NCBI GenBank assembly: GCA_022509165.1
Contig: JAFLTT010000007.1
Span: forward strand, 1-64,000
DNA: 64,000 nucleotides
DNA from: Muribaculaceae bacterium
GTDB taxonomy: Bacteria > Bacteroidota > Bacteroidia > Bacteroidales > Muribaculaceae
Reading direction: 5' to 3'
The translations under genes were made by a program, and so were the position numbers. Positions 8,761 to 17,339 of the stretch are shown piece by piece. Position 1 is the first letter of the stretch. The number at the start of each line of letters is the position of its first letter. The notes beneath the pieces were generated by a model. It did not search any database. It worked only from the letters and a program-made list of their open reading frames with translations, and was not told where the DNA came from.

Positions 8761-10215
8761 TTATAAAGGATTTTTATCAACAGATATATGGGAAATCAAA
8801 TATTCCCAGGCAGCGTCATGATCGTAAGGGATCTTTCCTTCCAGTATGGCCTCCTTCACCATTTCTTTTAAAGCTGCCACCTCAGGTCCTTCGGGAACCC
8901 CAAGTTTCTCCATTATTTCTTTTCCATTAATAGGATTTTTCCAATTTCTTAAAGCATCGGCATCGTTTATTTGATTTATCCTATCACGAAGTTTCTTGAA
9001 TCCAGTAATTTGAGAACGAACTTTTTCAGGATTCTTTGATGTAATATCAGATTCAGCAAGAATCATGAGATCTTCCAATTCATCGCCGGCATCCGTTATG
9101 AGTCTTCTTACACCTGAATCAGTAACTCCTGCTTCTCCTACTGATTGAGGTCTCATGTGAAGTCCTACCAGTTTGGCTACATATTTCATCTTTTCATTCA
9201 AGGGCATTTTCATTTCCCGAAAAATAGCAGGTACCATTTTTTCGCCCACATAATTATGACTATGGAAAGTCCAACCTAAAAGGGCATCATATTTTTTTGT
9301 TGCCGGTTTTGCAATGTCATGAAGCAAGGCAGCCCATCTAAGCCATTCGTTATCCGACCTGACTGCTACATTATCCACTACTTGAATAGTGTGATGGAAA
9401 TTATCTTTATGGCCCTTTCCCCCTACAATTTCCACTCCTTTAAGAGGTATCAAAGATGGGAAGACGTATTCCAACAATCCTGTCCGGTCAATTAATTTCC
9501 ATCCTATTGAAGGACGTGGCGACATCATTATTTTTGAAAGTTCGGTATTTATCCTTTCCCTCGTGATAATTTTCATTCGGGAAGCATTATTTTTTATAGC
9601 ATTGAAAGTTTCCGGGTCGAGAGAAAAATTTTTAATTTTATCAGTTATTTGTCCATTTTCATAAACCGGAAAAGCAAGTTGCGTTGCGAATCTTATGGCT
9701 CTAAGCATTCTCAGAGGATCGTCGGAAAATGTGATTTCAGGATTAGTTGGTGTCTTGATAATACCTTGGTCAAGATGAATAAGGCCATGAAAAGGATCAA
9801 GAAGATTACCATAAGTTTCCTTATTAAGAGAAATTGCCATTGCATTGATGGTAAAGTCTCTTCTTGTAAGGTCTTCTTCAAGAGTTCCGTTTTCCACAAT
9901 AGGATTTCTTGAATCTTGATTATAAGATTCCCTGCGGGCACCTACAAACTCAAGTTCCAAATCTTTAAATTTTACCTGTGCTGTGCCGTAGTTGGCGAAA
10001 ATTGAAAGTTTGGCTTTAGGACCTAATTTTTTAGCCACCTCTGTAGCCAGCTCAATACCGTTTCCTACAGTTACGAAATCAATATCTTTTGATTCTCTAT
10101 TCAGAAAAATATCCCTGACATAACCACCGACCACATAAACTTCTCTGTTAAGAGAAGCTGCAATGTCGCTGATCAAATGAAAAACCGGAATATCAATCTT
10201 ATCTTGTAATAGCAT
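8761..10215 (-). CDS. cca: CCA-adding enzyme / tRNA nucleotidyltransferase with HD domain
   Basis: Adds or repairs the 3' CCA of tRNAs. The 484-residue protein has the class II nucleotidyltransferase head: GGYVRDIFLNRESKDIDFV near residues 31-49, where GG and DxD bind nucleotide and metal, the RRDFTINAMA motif near 116-125, and DPLRMLRAIRFATQ near 165-178. A C-terminal HD domain follows (WAALLHDIAKP near 288-298). It is the last gene of the minus-strand operon starting near 14188, 7 bp after gldH. Such an enzyme is needed here, since tRNA-Thr at 31882 does not encode its own CCA. Confidence 0.93.
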   Translation of the reverse strand: MLLQDKIDIPVFHLISDIAASLNREVYVVGGYVRDIFLNRESKDIDFVTVGNGIELATEVAKKLGPKAKLSIFANYGTAQVKFKDLELEFVGARRESYNQDSRNPIVENGTLEEDLTRRDFTINAMAISLNKETYGNLLDPFHGLIHLDQGIIKTPTNPEITFSDDPLRMLRAIRFATQLAFPVYENGQITDKIKNFSLDPETFNAIKNNASRMKIITRERINTELSKIMMSPRPSIGWKLIDRTGLLEYVFPSLIPLKGVEIVGGKGHKDNFHHTIQVVDNVAVRSDNEWLRWAALLHDIAKPATKKYDALLGWTFHSHNYVGEKMVPAIFREMKMPLNEKMKYVAKLVGLHMRPQSVGEAGVTDSGVRRLITDAGDELEDLMILAESDITSKNPEKVRSQITGFKKLRDRINQINDADALRNWKNPINGKEIMEKLGVPEGPEVAALKEMVKEAILEGKIPYDHDAAWEYLISHISVDKNPL

Positions 10216-10222
10216 TTCTATT

Positions 10223-10714
10223 TTAATTTAAAGCTTCAGTAATAATACCCATAGATATTATACCTTTAGTATCTTTTGAAGAAGAAGATATTGAAATAAA
10301 TGACCCCTCTTCATTTTGTATGGACGGGAAAAGGGGGAATAATGTTTGATAAAGGCCAAAGTTTCCTTTACCATTAGAATTATCGTTTAATTGAAACAAT
10401 GGCAATTCTACTTGGAAATTGGAAATGGAGTCACTCCATATTGACCCCTTTTCAATGTTTAAGGGCAAGCTTTTTATTTTGCACAAATCTGTGTATCGTA
10501 CAATAAGCGAAACTGCAAAAGTATGAGATGAAACGGTATCTGAAACAGATTCAAAAGGATAAAAAACATATTCTTTGTCCGGAACTATCCCATCATGTCC
10601 GAATTCCACAAAATCAGAAGAAACTATTGATTCTTCCTTTAAACTGCATGAAGAAAATGCAATCGAAAATAAAATAGAGAAAACCTGAAAAAGTTTTGAA
10701 TAGGATGGCATCAT
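10223..10714 (-). CDS. gldH: Gliding-motility-type lipoprotein GldH
   Basis: A 163-residue lipoprotein: N-terminal basic/hydrophobic segment then FSSCSLKEE, where the Cys at about residue 23 is the predicted lipidation site. The remainder is beta-rich (FEHDG-type and VSLIVRYTDLCKI segments) and matches the GldH family in length and arrangement. GldH is required for gliding in Flavobacterium but is widespread in non-gliding Bacteroidales, where its role is not settled. Its start overlaps ricT by 4 bp (ATGA type), indicating translational coupling. The ricT-gldH neighbourhood is common in Bacteroidales. The assignment rests on length, lipobox and context, so I am less sure than for its neighbours. 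Confidence 0.75.
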   Translation of the reverse strand: MMPSYSKLFQVFSILFSIAFSSCSLKEESIVSSDFVEFGHDGIVPDKEYVFYPFESVSDTVSSHTFAVSLIVRYTDLCKIKSLPLNIEKGSIWSDSISNFQVELPLFQLNDNSNGKGNFGLYQTLFPLFPSIQNEEGSFISISSSSKDTKGIISMGIITEALN

Positions 10715-11877
10715 TTCTGTGAAACGTTACCGTTTTTACGGTCTTTATTTTCAACCTGATTCCGGTTTTTATTCTTTTTCTTCTTCTTGTTATTTTTCTT
10801 GTCAAAACGGGTCATACTGTCTTGACCGATAATGTCTCCAAATTCAGAATTTTCTTCTGCAATGATCTGGTCGGACAAGTTTTCCGGTTTAAGACCTTTT
10901 TTGTTCATTTCCAAGACTTCAAAGGCTCTATTAGCATCCAGAGTAATAAGATTGGCAGGGATTCTCTTGTCTGTAGAATAAGTCAATTTTCTGGCAAGGA
11001 TATCTGTCTTGAACAAATAATAAACATTGTCTTTAGATTCGAGGACGGCATCTTTTGGAGGTAGGTCTTTATGTGCTTCTGCATAGGAATCAATCTCGAA
11101 ATTAAGACAGCATTTAAGTTTACCGCATTGTCCAGCCAGTTTCTGAGGATTCATGGAGATATCCTGAACGCGTGCTGCACCTGTGCCTACAGAGACAAAA
11201 CGGTTCATCCAGGAAGAACAACATAGAGGACGTCCGCAAGGACCGATACCTCCGATTCTTCCGGCCTCCTGACGTGCACCGATTTGCTTCATTTCAATTC
11301 TTACACGGAATGTCTCAGCTAAAATCCTTATAAGTTTCCTGAAATCTACTCTTTCATCGGCTATATAATAGAAAATAGCTTTACTGCCGTCGCCTTGGAA
11401 CTCTACATCGCCGATTTTCATTGCCAACCCCAATTCTTCTGCTATAGAGCGAGCCTTGATCATGGTAGAGTGTTCGCGTGAGCGGGCTTCATCAAATTTC
11501 TCCAGATCTTCTCTGTCGGCAATTCTTAGAACTTTCTTAAGGTCTTTAAAGTCTTTGAACCCGGTTTTTTTCATCTGGAGTTTCACCAGATGGCCTACCA
11601 TGTTAATCTTACCTATATCATAACCGGGAGAACCTTCCACAACAACCAGATCTCCGATATGCAGGTCTAAGTTATCAGCATTTTCAAAAAAACCTACACG
11701 TGTGTTTTTGAAAATTACCTCAATAAGTCGTTCTGTATTGTCATCAGGCAAATGAGAAAGCCAATCGGTAGCAGTTAGTTTACCACGTGGTTCACGACGA
11801 CTACAGTTTCTGCATGCATGGTTTCTCATGCATCTCGGGCACGCGTTTATGAAAGCGTATTCTTTTACCTCTTCCAT
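10711..11877 (-). CDS. ricT: RicT / PSP1-domain protein
   Basis: PSP1 C-terminal domain protein of the RicT (YaaT) family; in Bacillus RicT with partners forms an Fe-S-containing complex that acts with RNase Y in mRNA maturation. The 388-residue protein shows VEFQGDGSKAIFYYIADERVDF-type beta segments, the invariant GGIGPCGRPLCC near residues 216-227, and CGKLKCCLNFE near 249-259. Unusual are an N-terminal CPRCMRNHACRNC cluster (Cys13, 16, 22, 25) and a C-terminal Lys/Asn-rich tail of about 35 residues, possibly for metal and RNA contacts. It is encoded directly after rny, which supports a joint role in RNA processing. Confidence 0.9.
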   Translation of the reverse strand: MEEVKEYAFINACPRCMRNHACRNCSRREPRGKLTATDWLSHLPDDNTERLIEVIFKNTRVGFFENADNLDLHIGDLVVVEGSPGYDIGKINMVGHLVKLQMKKTGFKDFKDLKKVLRIADREDLEKFDEARSREHSTMIKARSIAEELGLAMKIGDVEFQGDGSKAIFYYIADERVDFRKLIRILAETFRVRIEMKQIGARQEAGRIGGIGPCGRPLCCSSWMNRFVSVGTGAARVQDISMNPQKLAGQCGKLKCCLNFEIDSYAEAHKDLPPKDAVLESKDNVYYLFKTDILARKLTYSTDKRIPANLITLDANRAFEVLEMNKKGLKPENLSDQIIAEENSEFGDIIGQDSMTRFDKKNNKKKKKNKNRNQVENKDRKNGNVSQK

Positions 11878-11901
11878 AATAAAGGAAAATGAAAGGGTGA
11901 A

Positions 11902-13443
11902 TTATTTAGCGAAAGCCACAGAACGCGTTTCACGAATCACAGTGATTTTCACTTGACCCGGGTATGTCATCTCATCCTGAATTTTCTTTGCGATTTCTGC
12001 GGAGAGTTTTTCAGTCTCTTCATCTGAGATCCTGTCTGCTCCTACAATCACTCGGAGTTCTCTACCAGCCTGAACAGCGTAAGTCTTAAGTACGCCGGGA
12101 TAGGAGAGTGCAATTTGTTCCAAATCGTTCAGACGTTTAATATAAGCCTCTACAATTTCACGACGAGCACCAGGACGAGCACCGGAGATTGCATCACAAA
12201 CCTGTACAATAGGGGCCAATAATGAAGTCTGTTCCACTTCCTCATGGTGTGCACCTATAGCGTTGCAGATATCCGGTTTTTCCTTAAATTTTTCAGCCAG
12301 TTTCATTCCGAGAAGTGCATGTGGGAGTTCCGGTTCATCATCGGGTACCTTACCTATGTCATGAAGAAGTCCGGCTCTCCTTGCTTTCTTAGGGTTCAAT
12401 CCCAGTTCAGAAGCCATTATGGCACAGAGATTAGCTGTCTCTCTTGAGTGTTGCAATAAATTCTGTCCGTAAGATGAACGGTATTTCATCTTACCAACCA
12501 TTCTGATTAGTTCCGGGTGTAGACCATGAATACCTAAATCGATAGCTGTCCTTTTACCGGTCTCAATGATTTCTTCTTCTACCTGTTTTCTTACTTTAGC
12601 CACTACCTCTTCAATTCTTGCCGGGTGGATACGACCGTCGACCACCAATTGATGCAAAGCCAGGCGAGCTATTTCACGTCTCACAGGGTCAAATCCTGAG
12701 AGCACAATTGCTTCAGGTGTATCGTCAACAATAATTTCAATTCCGGTTGCTGCTTCAAGGGCTCTGATATTTCTTCCCTCACGACCAATAATTCGTCCCT
12801 TTATTTCATCATTGTCGATAGGGAATACAGTCACAGAATTCTCCACTGCTGCTTCAGTAGCGAGTCGTTGGATGGATTGCACTACAATCTTTTTGGCTTC
12901 TTTTGAAGCGGTGAGTTTAGCTTCATCCATTATATCATTGATATACCCGGCTGCCTGAGTTTTAGCTTCCTCTTTAAGACTGTCTATCAGGCGTTCACGA
13001 GCTTCATCAGCTGAAAGGCCGGAAATCTTTTCCAATTCTTCGCGTATGCTTTTGATAAGGTGGTCAGCCTCTTCATGTTTAACAGAGATAGAAGATTCCA
13101 TTTTATCCAAAGAAGACTGACGAGCGTCAAGTTCGTTTTTCCTCTTAGCCAGTTCGCTTTGTTGCTGATTAAGTTGGAGTTCCTTTTGTCGGGCTCTGTT
13201 TTCAGAAGCCTGAATTTTCTGCAGGCGTTGATTGGCAGTTTTCTCAGCTTCTGATATCAGTTTAAATTCCTCTTCTTTAGCTTTAAGGATGCTTTTTTCT
13301 TTTATAACATCCGCCTCGCGGTTTGCTTCTTCAATTATAATATTAGCTGCGCTGCCAGCATTTTTTTTGGCCATTACAGAGGCTATGATGAAACCAATCA
13401 AAGCAGCTCCTGCGGCAATAATAATCCATATAGCTGTTTCCAT
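11902..13443 (-). CDS. rny: Ribonuclease Y
   Basis: Membrane-anchored endoribonuclease that starts mRNA decay. The product (513 residues from the ATG at 13443) has an N-terminal membrane helix ([22 protein letters not shown]) and a long charged coiled coil to about residue 200. A KH domain follows with [19 protein letters not shown] near 215-233, then an HD domain with GLLHDIGK and [13 protein letters not shown] codon 12 bp upstream could extend it by four residues; ATG is preferred. The gene lies between zapA (about 110 bp upstream) and ricT (24 bp downstream) in one operon. Confidence 0.96.
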   Translation of the reverse strand: METAIWIIIAAGAALIGFIIASVMAKKNAGSAANIIIEEANREADVIKEKSILKAKEEEFKLISEAEKTANQRLQKIQASENRARQKELQLNQQQSELAKRKNELDARQSSLDKMESSISVKHEEADHLIKSIREELEKISGLSADEARERLIDSLKEEAKTQAAGYINDIMDEAKLTASKEAKKIVVQSIQRLATEAAVENSVTVFPIDNDEIKGRIIGREGRNIRALEAATGIEIIVDDTPEAIVLSGFDPVRREIARLALHQLVVDGRIHPARIEEVVAKVRKQVEEEIIETGKRTAIDLGIHGLHPELIRMVGKMKYRSSYGQNLLQHSRETANLCAIMASELGLNPKKARRAGLLHDIGKVPDDEPELPHALLGMKLAEKFKEKPDICNAIGAHHEEVEQTSLLAPIVQVCDAISGARPGARREIVEAYIKRLNDLEQIALSYPGVLKTYAVQAGRELRVIVGADRISDEETEKLSAEIAKKIQDEMTYPGQVKITVIRETRSVAFAK

Positions 13444-13551
13444 GATAATATACAATAATAAAAATCTAACTGTCTAATTTTATTTATCAGACAATTGCAT
13501 ACTTCATGAATAAAGAAATGAAGGGAAAGAATAGAATGGATATGACAGTGG

Positions 13552-13869
13552 TCAAAAACTTTCGGAAGTATCTGCGTCAATATCATTATTTAAGATATTG
13601 TCAATCTTCCGGATATTTTCATTAGTGATGTCTATAGCTTGCATCTGGAAATTTATAAGCTGCTGATACCATCTGGCAAATTGAAATGCAGCCATTGCCA
13701 GCAACTTTTTATCGGAGTTTTGAGGCCATTTTTTTTTCATTCGATCGATAAATAGCTTTATCTCACTTTCGGCCTCTCTCACCCCAATCTGGTCGTCGAA
13801 ATCCACATCAAGTTTAATGAGTTCACCACCTATATTTATAGTCATTTCTATTTTGTCAGAACCCTTCAT
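13552..13869 (-). CDS. zapA: Cell division protein ZapA
   Basis: ZapA binds FtsZ filaments and promotes Z-ring bundling at midcell. The 105-residue product has the N-terminal ZapA head (KIEMTINIGGELIKLDVDFDDQ), the conserved REAESEIKLFIDRMK helix and a C-terminal coiled-coil helix suited for dimerisation. I chose the ATG at 13869, which leaves 2 bp after the upstream gene; a TTG at 13875 would overlap that stop codon. It follows a small coiled-coil gene. ZapA and ZapB-like proteins often act together, so the pair may form a divisome module. Confidence 0.85.
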   Translation of the reverse strand: MKGSDKIEMTINIGGELIKLDVDFDDQIGVREAESEIKLFIDRMKKKWPQNSDKKLLAMAAFQFARWYQQLINFQMQAIDITNENIRKIDNILNNDIDADTSESF

Positions 13870-13871
13870 CT

Positions 13872-14171
13872 TCAATCCTCCTTAATCAATCGGATACAAC
13901 TGTCGATGGTTCTAATGAGAGAAGAAACTTTGTTTCTTGCCTCTACTAAAGCTTCAGGAGAAGCGGCAAGCCGATGAGAAAGAGAGAGAAATTCGATTTC
14001 TTTTTGAGCTTTCTCGAGTTCTTTAACATCATTGAGATGTTGAATAGAGAGTAATCTATTAGAATCTTCGAGTTCTTTAATCCTTTGCATCAAAGATAGA
14101 TTTTGATTAGAGAGGGCATCTATTTTCTTTGCAAGAGATGAAATCGACTGTAAAAGTTCTGGCTTGGCCAT
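13872..14171 (-). CDS. Small coiled-coil protein encoded next to ZapA
   Basis: A 99-residue protein predicted to be almost wholly coiled coil, with heptad-like Leu/Ile spacing (SISSLAKKIDALSNQNLSLM, KELEDSNRLLSIQ, VKELEKAQKEIEFLSL). It ends in a short segment with a lone Cys (SCIRLIKED). It has no signal peptide or membrane helix, so it is expected to be cytoplasmic. It is the first gene of the operon at the 14188-14219 promoter and is tightly packed against zapA. A ZapB-like role, linking ZapA to the division ring, is inference from size, coiled coil and position; I recognise no direct sequence signature. Confidence 0.8.
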   Translation of the reverse strand: MAKPELLQSISSLAKKIDALSNQNLSLMQRIKELEDSNRLLSIQHLNDVKELEKAQKEIEFLSLSHRLAASPEALVEARNKVSSLIRTIDSCIRLIKED

Positions 14172-14187
14172 TTTGCCGAAGTTTCTA

Positions 14188-14219
14188 CAAAATTAAGTAA
14201 TTGAAATGAATTCTGCAAA
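14188..14219 (-). promoter_or_regulatory. Promoter of the zapA-rny-ricT-gldH-cca operon
   Basis: Read on the minus strand, TTTG (14219-14216) and TAATTTTG (14195-14188) are separated by 20 bp, a full match to the Bacteroidota promoter pattern. The start of transcription would be about 10 bp before the first coding base at 14171, giving a very short leader. Confidence 0.75.
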
Positions 14220-14312
14220 TTAAAAGAAAGGGTGTAAAGTTAAAATAGGAATGGCTCTTAGACGAATACAGGTGGTGAGAGGGAATTAATAGGAATAAAG
14301 CTAACCTATTAT

Positions 14313-17240
14313 TTAATACCATCTTATACCGTTATTGTTGGAAGATCTTTTGTCATATTTTAGATCTTTTAGCAACGAGGACTTGACAGAGATATGGAAA
14401 TTGTAGGATTTATAGGGGCCTACCGGAACGAAAGATGCCGACATTGTAAAGCAGTGGAGGTCTCTGGAAATTGTACAATTCATATAAGCCAATTTCTTTA
14501 AGTCGAAATTATATGAAGCTGAGAAAGAAAAATTCCAGTTGGCAGTAGGTCGTATGTTACCGGAGAAGGAAAGGTTTTGAGTCCATTTACCTTTGTATTC
14601 CAGTTTGTCATAATCAAAAGCACCATAACCGTAGCTCACAGAATAGTTCACAGAAAGACTCCACGGACATTCCCACTTGGCATAGCCGTCGGCATCAGCT
14701 GCTGCGGATGCTTCTTTTGCCTCCTGCCGCCTTCGTCTTTTCTCTTCCGTAGCATCAAAAGATTGTGATCCAAACTCATCGGTTTCCTCTTCGTCTTCCA
14801 TTCCAGGTGAGTTTGTATTTTTGTTATCCTTATTTTTATTTCTTTTAAATGTCTGATTATTAAAAGTATAAGAAAAAGAAGTACCAGTGGAAGAAAGTCT
14901 TGCCCAACCTTTACCGGCTTTCCATCGAGGCACATTTACTCGCACAGGTGTTCCTGACGAAGAAAGCCTGTAAGTATAAGGATCCCAAGTGGCTGAGAGA
15001 TTGAGATTGAAATTTTTCACCAGTCGCAATAAAATTGAAGTATTGATATTACTCCAATTCATGGAATCGGCTGCAAAGTTATAACTTTGGCTTATAGAAA
15101 AGTTTTCTATGAGAGAAATCTTTTTAGAACCCGTAGAATCCGCATCATTTTTAACTTTCATTTCCAGATTGTTGGCAAGACTGACCGAAACCATACCTGT
15201 TTTTCCTTGACCCGGCGCTCCGTATACACCATGGGAGAAATAATTGTATTTCTGAGTTTTTAGTTCTCCGGCGGAATTTACATATTCATAGGTGCCGAAA
15301 ACACCCCAGAAGGGATCGGAAAAGTCAGGTGAGGCTGAGAAAGATACGGTAGGTGTCAAGACATGTCTGATCATCTGCACTTTGTCTCCAAAAATTTTGA
15401 GAGGTTTCCAAAAACCATAAATTTTTGTGTCAAGCGAGATTGATGCATTGAAGTCAAAAAGGTTATAGAAACCGAATGTAGTATCTCTTACTTCGCGTGA
15501 GGCTTGGGTGTCCCAGCTTCTTTTAATTTTTGAAGTATACATCCTGTCGTTCATGGTAATCGACGGGGATATATTGATGTATTTAAACAATGAAAAAGTG
15601 GCAGACACGGGCATACTATGTCTCATACCGTTTCTCCAGTCTTTTAGAAGGCTCTTTTTGAAGAATACGTTTTGTTGGGCCGTAAGAGAGTTTTGGAATT
15701 GACCTGAATAAGACAATTTAATTTTCTCATACCATTTTTCGCCTCCCACAGATTTCTTTCTTTTGAAAGGAGCCACTTGTGAAAGAGTGACATTGAGATT
15801 GGGGAAAGAAACTGCCAAAGTTGAGTCTTGAGTACGTTGGGTGATATTGGCAGTAGTGGAAAGACTCCATTTGGTTCCGGGGAACCGGTAGGTCATATTC
15901 ACTGTAGATGATTTGGTATTTTCAGTGAATGAATTATTGTAATAAGAGTTAAGGTCGTTGCGTGAATATCCTGAGGTAGAGAAATTTACAGAGGCCGAGA
16001 ACGACATATTAGGATTAGCCTTTGAATCCTGGGAATGGCTCCATACAAACTGGAAGTTGTTTTGTTTGGAATAATCTGGGCTTCCTTTTTCTCCATAAAT
16101 AGTAGTGATATATGAGAAAGAGATATTTCCTCTGAATTTATATCTTTTAGAATATGTTGAGGCTCCCGACACTCCCCATGACCCTTTAGTATATATCTCG
16201 CCTCTTAGTGCGAGGTCGACATAATCTGAGAGCGCAAAGTAATATCCACCGTCTCTTATATAGAAACCACGATTATAGTCCTCACCGAAAGTGGGGAAAA
16301 TAATACCGCTTGAATAGTTTTTAGAGAAAGGGAAATATCCGAATGGTAAAGCAAGGGGAAGAGGCACATCTGCAAGAACCATGTAGACGGGGCCGGTGAC
16401 AATGTTTTTATTCGGTATCATCTTACCCTTGGTAACATTGAAATAAAAATGCGGATGGTCATGATCATCACAAGTGGTGTATTTACCATCTTGCACGAAG
16501 AAAGAACCATCTTCCATTTTTTTGGAAGCACCGCCGGTAAGATATCCTTCACCTTGTTCGGAAATTACATCCGTGATATATCCTCTTTCAGTTTTGAAGT
16601 TATAAGTCATTTGCTTAGACTCATATTCTTCTCCTCCATCTTTAAAGACAGGATTTCCAAAAAGATTTCCTACCGAGTCAATGGCTCCCTTAGCAAAAAC
16701 CGTAGACTGATCAAGTTCCATTCGGATTTCTTCAGCCTTTAGGTTAAACTGCCCGTATTCCACATTTCCGTCTCCGAAAAGGAAAGCATTATTTGTTCCT
16801 TCCATTATAAGAGAGTCTTTAGCACTGAAAGTCACTGCAGTTTCAAGGTCTACTTTATCGCGGTTTATTCTGGAAACTTTAGATTTGGTGGTGTCATATC
16901 CTAAAGTATTTCTTTCCACCCTTGCTCTTCTTGAAGCAGAGATAAGAGAGTCGGGCAACACCATAGATGAATCATTAAGATTGATGGAATCTAAGGGTAA
17001 ATCTATAATGGAATCTGTAGTGGAAAGAAGAGAATCGTAGGCATAAAAGAATGTGTCGTTTCTATTTGTGCCCATTTCGGTATTAACCTGGATAGAGTCG
17101 ATGGGTACAAACAGACGAGAAGGAGTGGTATCTGCCGATTCCGAAACGTTTGAGAGAGATAAATTAGGGGAATCCGGTGTCTTGGCAAAAGCAATGCCAA
17201 GGACCACCAAGGCAAAAATATATATAAAGAATCGCCTCAA
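14313..17240 (-). CDS. lptD: LPS-assembly outer membrane protein, LptD family
   Basis: LptD is the outer-membrane barrel that inserts lipopolysaccharide. The 975-residue protein starts with a signal peptide (RFFIYIFALVVLGIAFA, cleavage near AFA-K). An OstA-like beta-jellyroll follows (FLFGDGNVEYGQFNLKAEEI near residues 154-173), then a large C-terminal beta-barrel with many alternating aromatic strands ending in RW-Y. Its start is a TTG at 17240; no earlier or nearby ATG would keep the signal peptide. A highly charged, low-complexity stretch (about residues 795-850; KRNKNKDNKN, EDEEETDEF, EKRRRRQE) interrupts the barrel, probably as one long loop. A -7 element (CAAATTTA, 17267-17274) lies just upstream. 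Confidence 0.9.
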   Translation of the reverse strand: MRRFFIYIFALVVLGIAFAKTPDSPNLSLSNVSESADTTPSRLFVPIDSIQVNTEMGTNRNDTFFYAYDSLLSTTDSIIDLPLDSINLNDSSMVLPDSLISASRRARVERNTLGYDTTKSKVSRINRDKVDLETAVTFSAKDSLIMEGTNNAFLFGDGNVEYGQFNLKAEEIRMELDQSTVFAKGAIDSVGNLFGNPVFKDGGEEYESKQMTYNFKTERGYITDVISEQGEGYLTGGASKKMEDGSFFVQDGKYTTCDDHDHPHFYFNVTKGKMIPNKNIVTGPVYMVLADVPLPLALPFGYFPFSKNYSSGIIFPTFGEDYNRGFYIRDGGYYFALSDYVDLALRGEIYTKGSWGVSGASTYSKRYKFRGNISFSYITTIYGEKGSPDYSKQNNFQFVWSHSQDSKANPNMSFSASVNFSTSGYSRNDLNSYYNNSFTENTKSSTVNMTYRFPGTKWSLSTTANITQRTQDSTLAVSFPNLNVTLSQVAPFKRKKSVGGEKWYEKIKLSYSGQFQNSLTAQQNVFFKKSLLKDWRNGMRHSMPVSATFSLFKYINISPSITMNDRMYTSKIKRSWDTQASREVRDTTFGFYNLFDFNASISLDTKIYGFWKPLKIFGDKVQMIRHVLTPTVSFSASPDFSDPFWGVFGTYEYVNSAGELKTQKYNYFSHGVYGAPGQGKTGMVSVSLANNLEMKVKNDADSTGSKKISLIENFSISQSYNFAADSMNWSNINTSILLRLVKNFNLNLSATWDPYTYRLSSSGTPVRVNVPRWKAGKGWARLSSTGTSFSYTFNNQTFKRNKNKDNKNTNSPGMEDEEETDEFGSQSFDATEEKRRRRQEAKEASAAADADGYAKWECPWSLSVNYSVSYGYGAFDYDKLEYKGKWTQNLSFSGNIRPTANWNFSFSASYNFDLKKLAYMNCTISRDLHCFTMSASFVPVGPYKSYNFHISVKSSLLKDLKYDKRSSNNNGIRWY

Positions 17241-17266
17241 TTCTTAGGAAAATCGCTAATAATATA

Positions 17267-17274
17267 CAAATTTA
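17267..17274 (-). promoter_or_regulatory. Possible -7 element for lptD
   Basis: The minus strand reads TAAATTTG here, matching TAnnTTTG, 27 bp before the TTG start of lptD. No convincing -33 element lies 19-21 bp upstream, so this is a half promoter only. Confidence 0.4.
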
Positions 17275-17339
17275 GCAATAAAAAGGGAAACCTTGATAGT
17301 GGTATTCACAAATAATGTTAATAAAGTTATGAGATTGAA

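Noticed and set aside
13444..13551. Possible 6S RNA gene after zapA, as in many bacteria
   Set aside because: The gap of about 108 bp is too short and shows no long hairpin with a central bubble.
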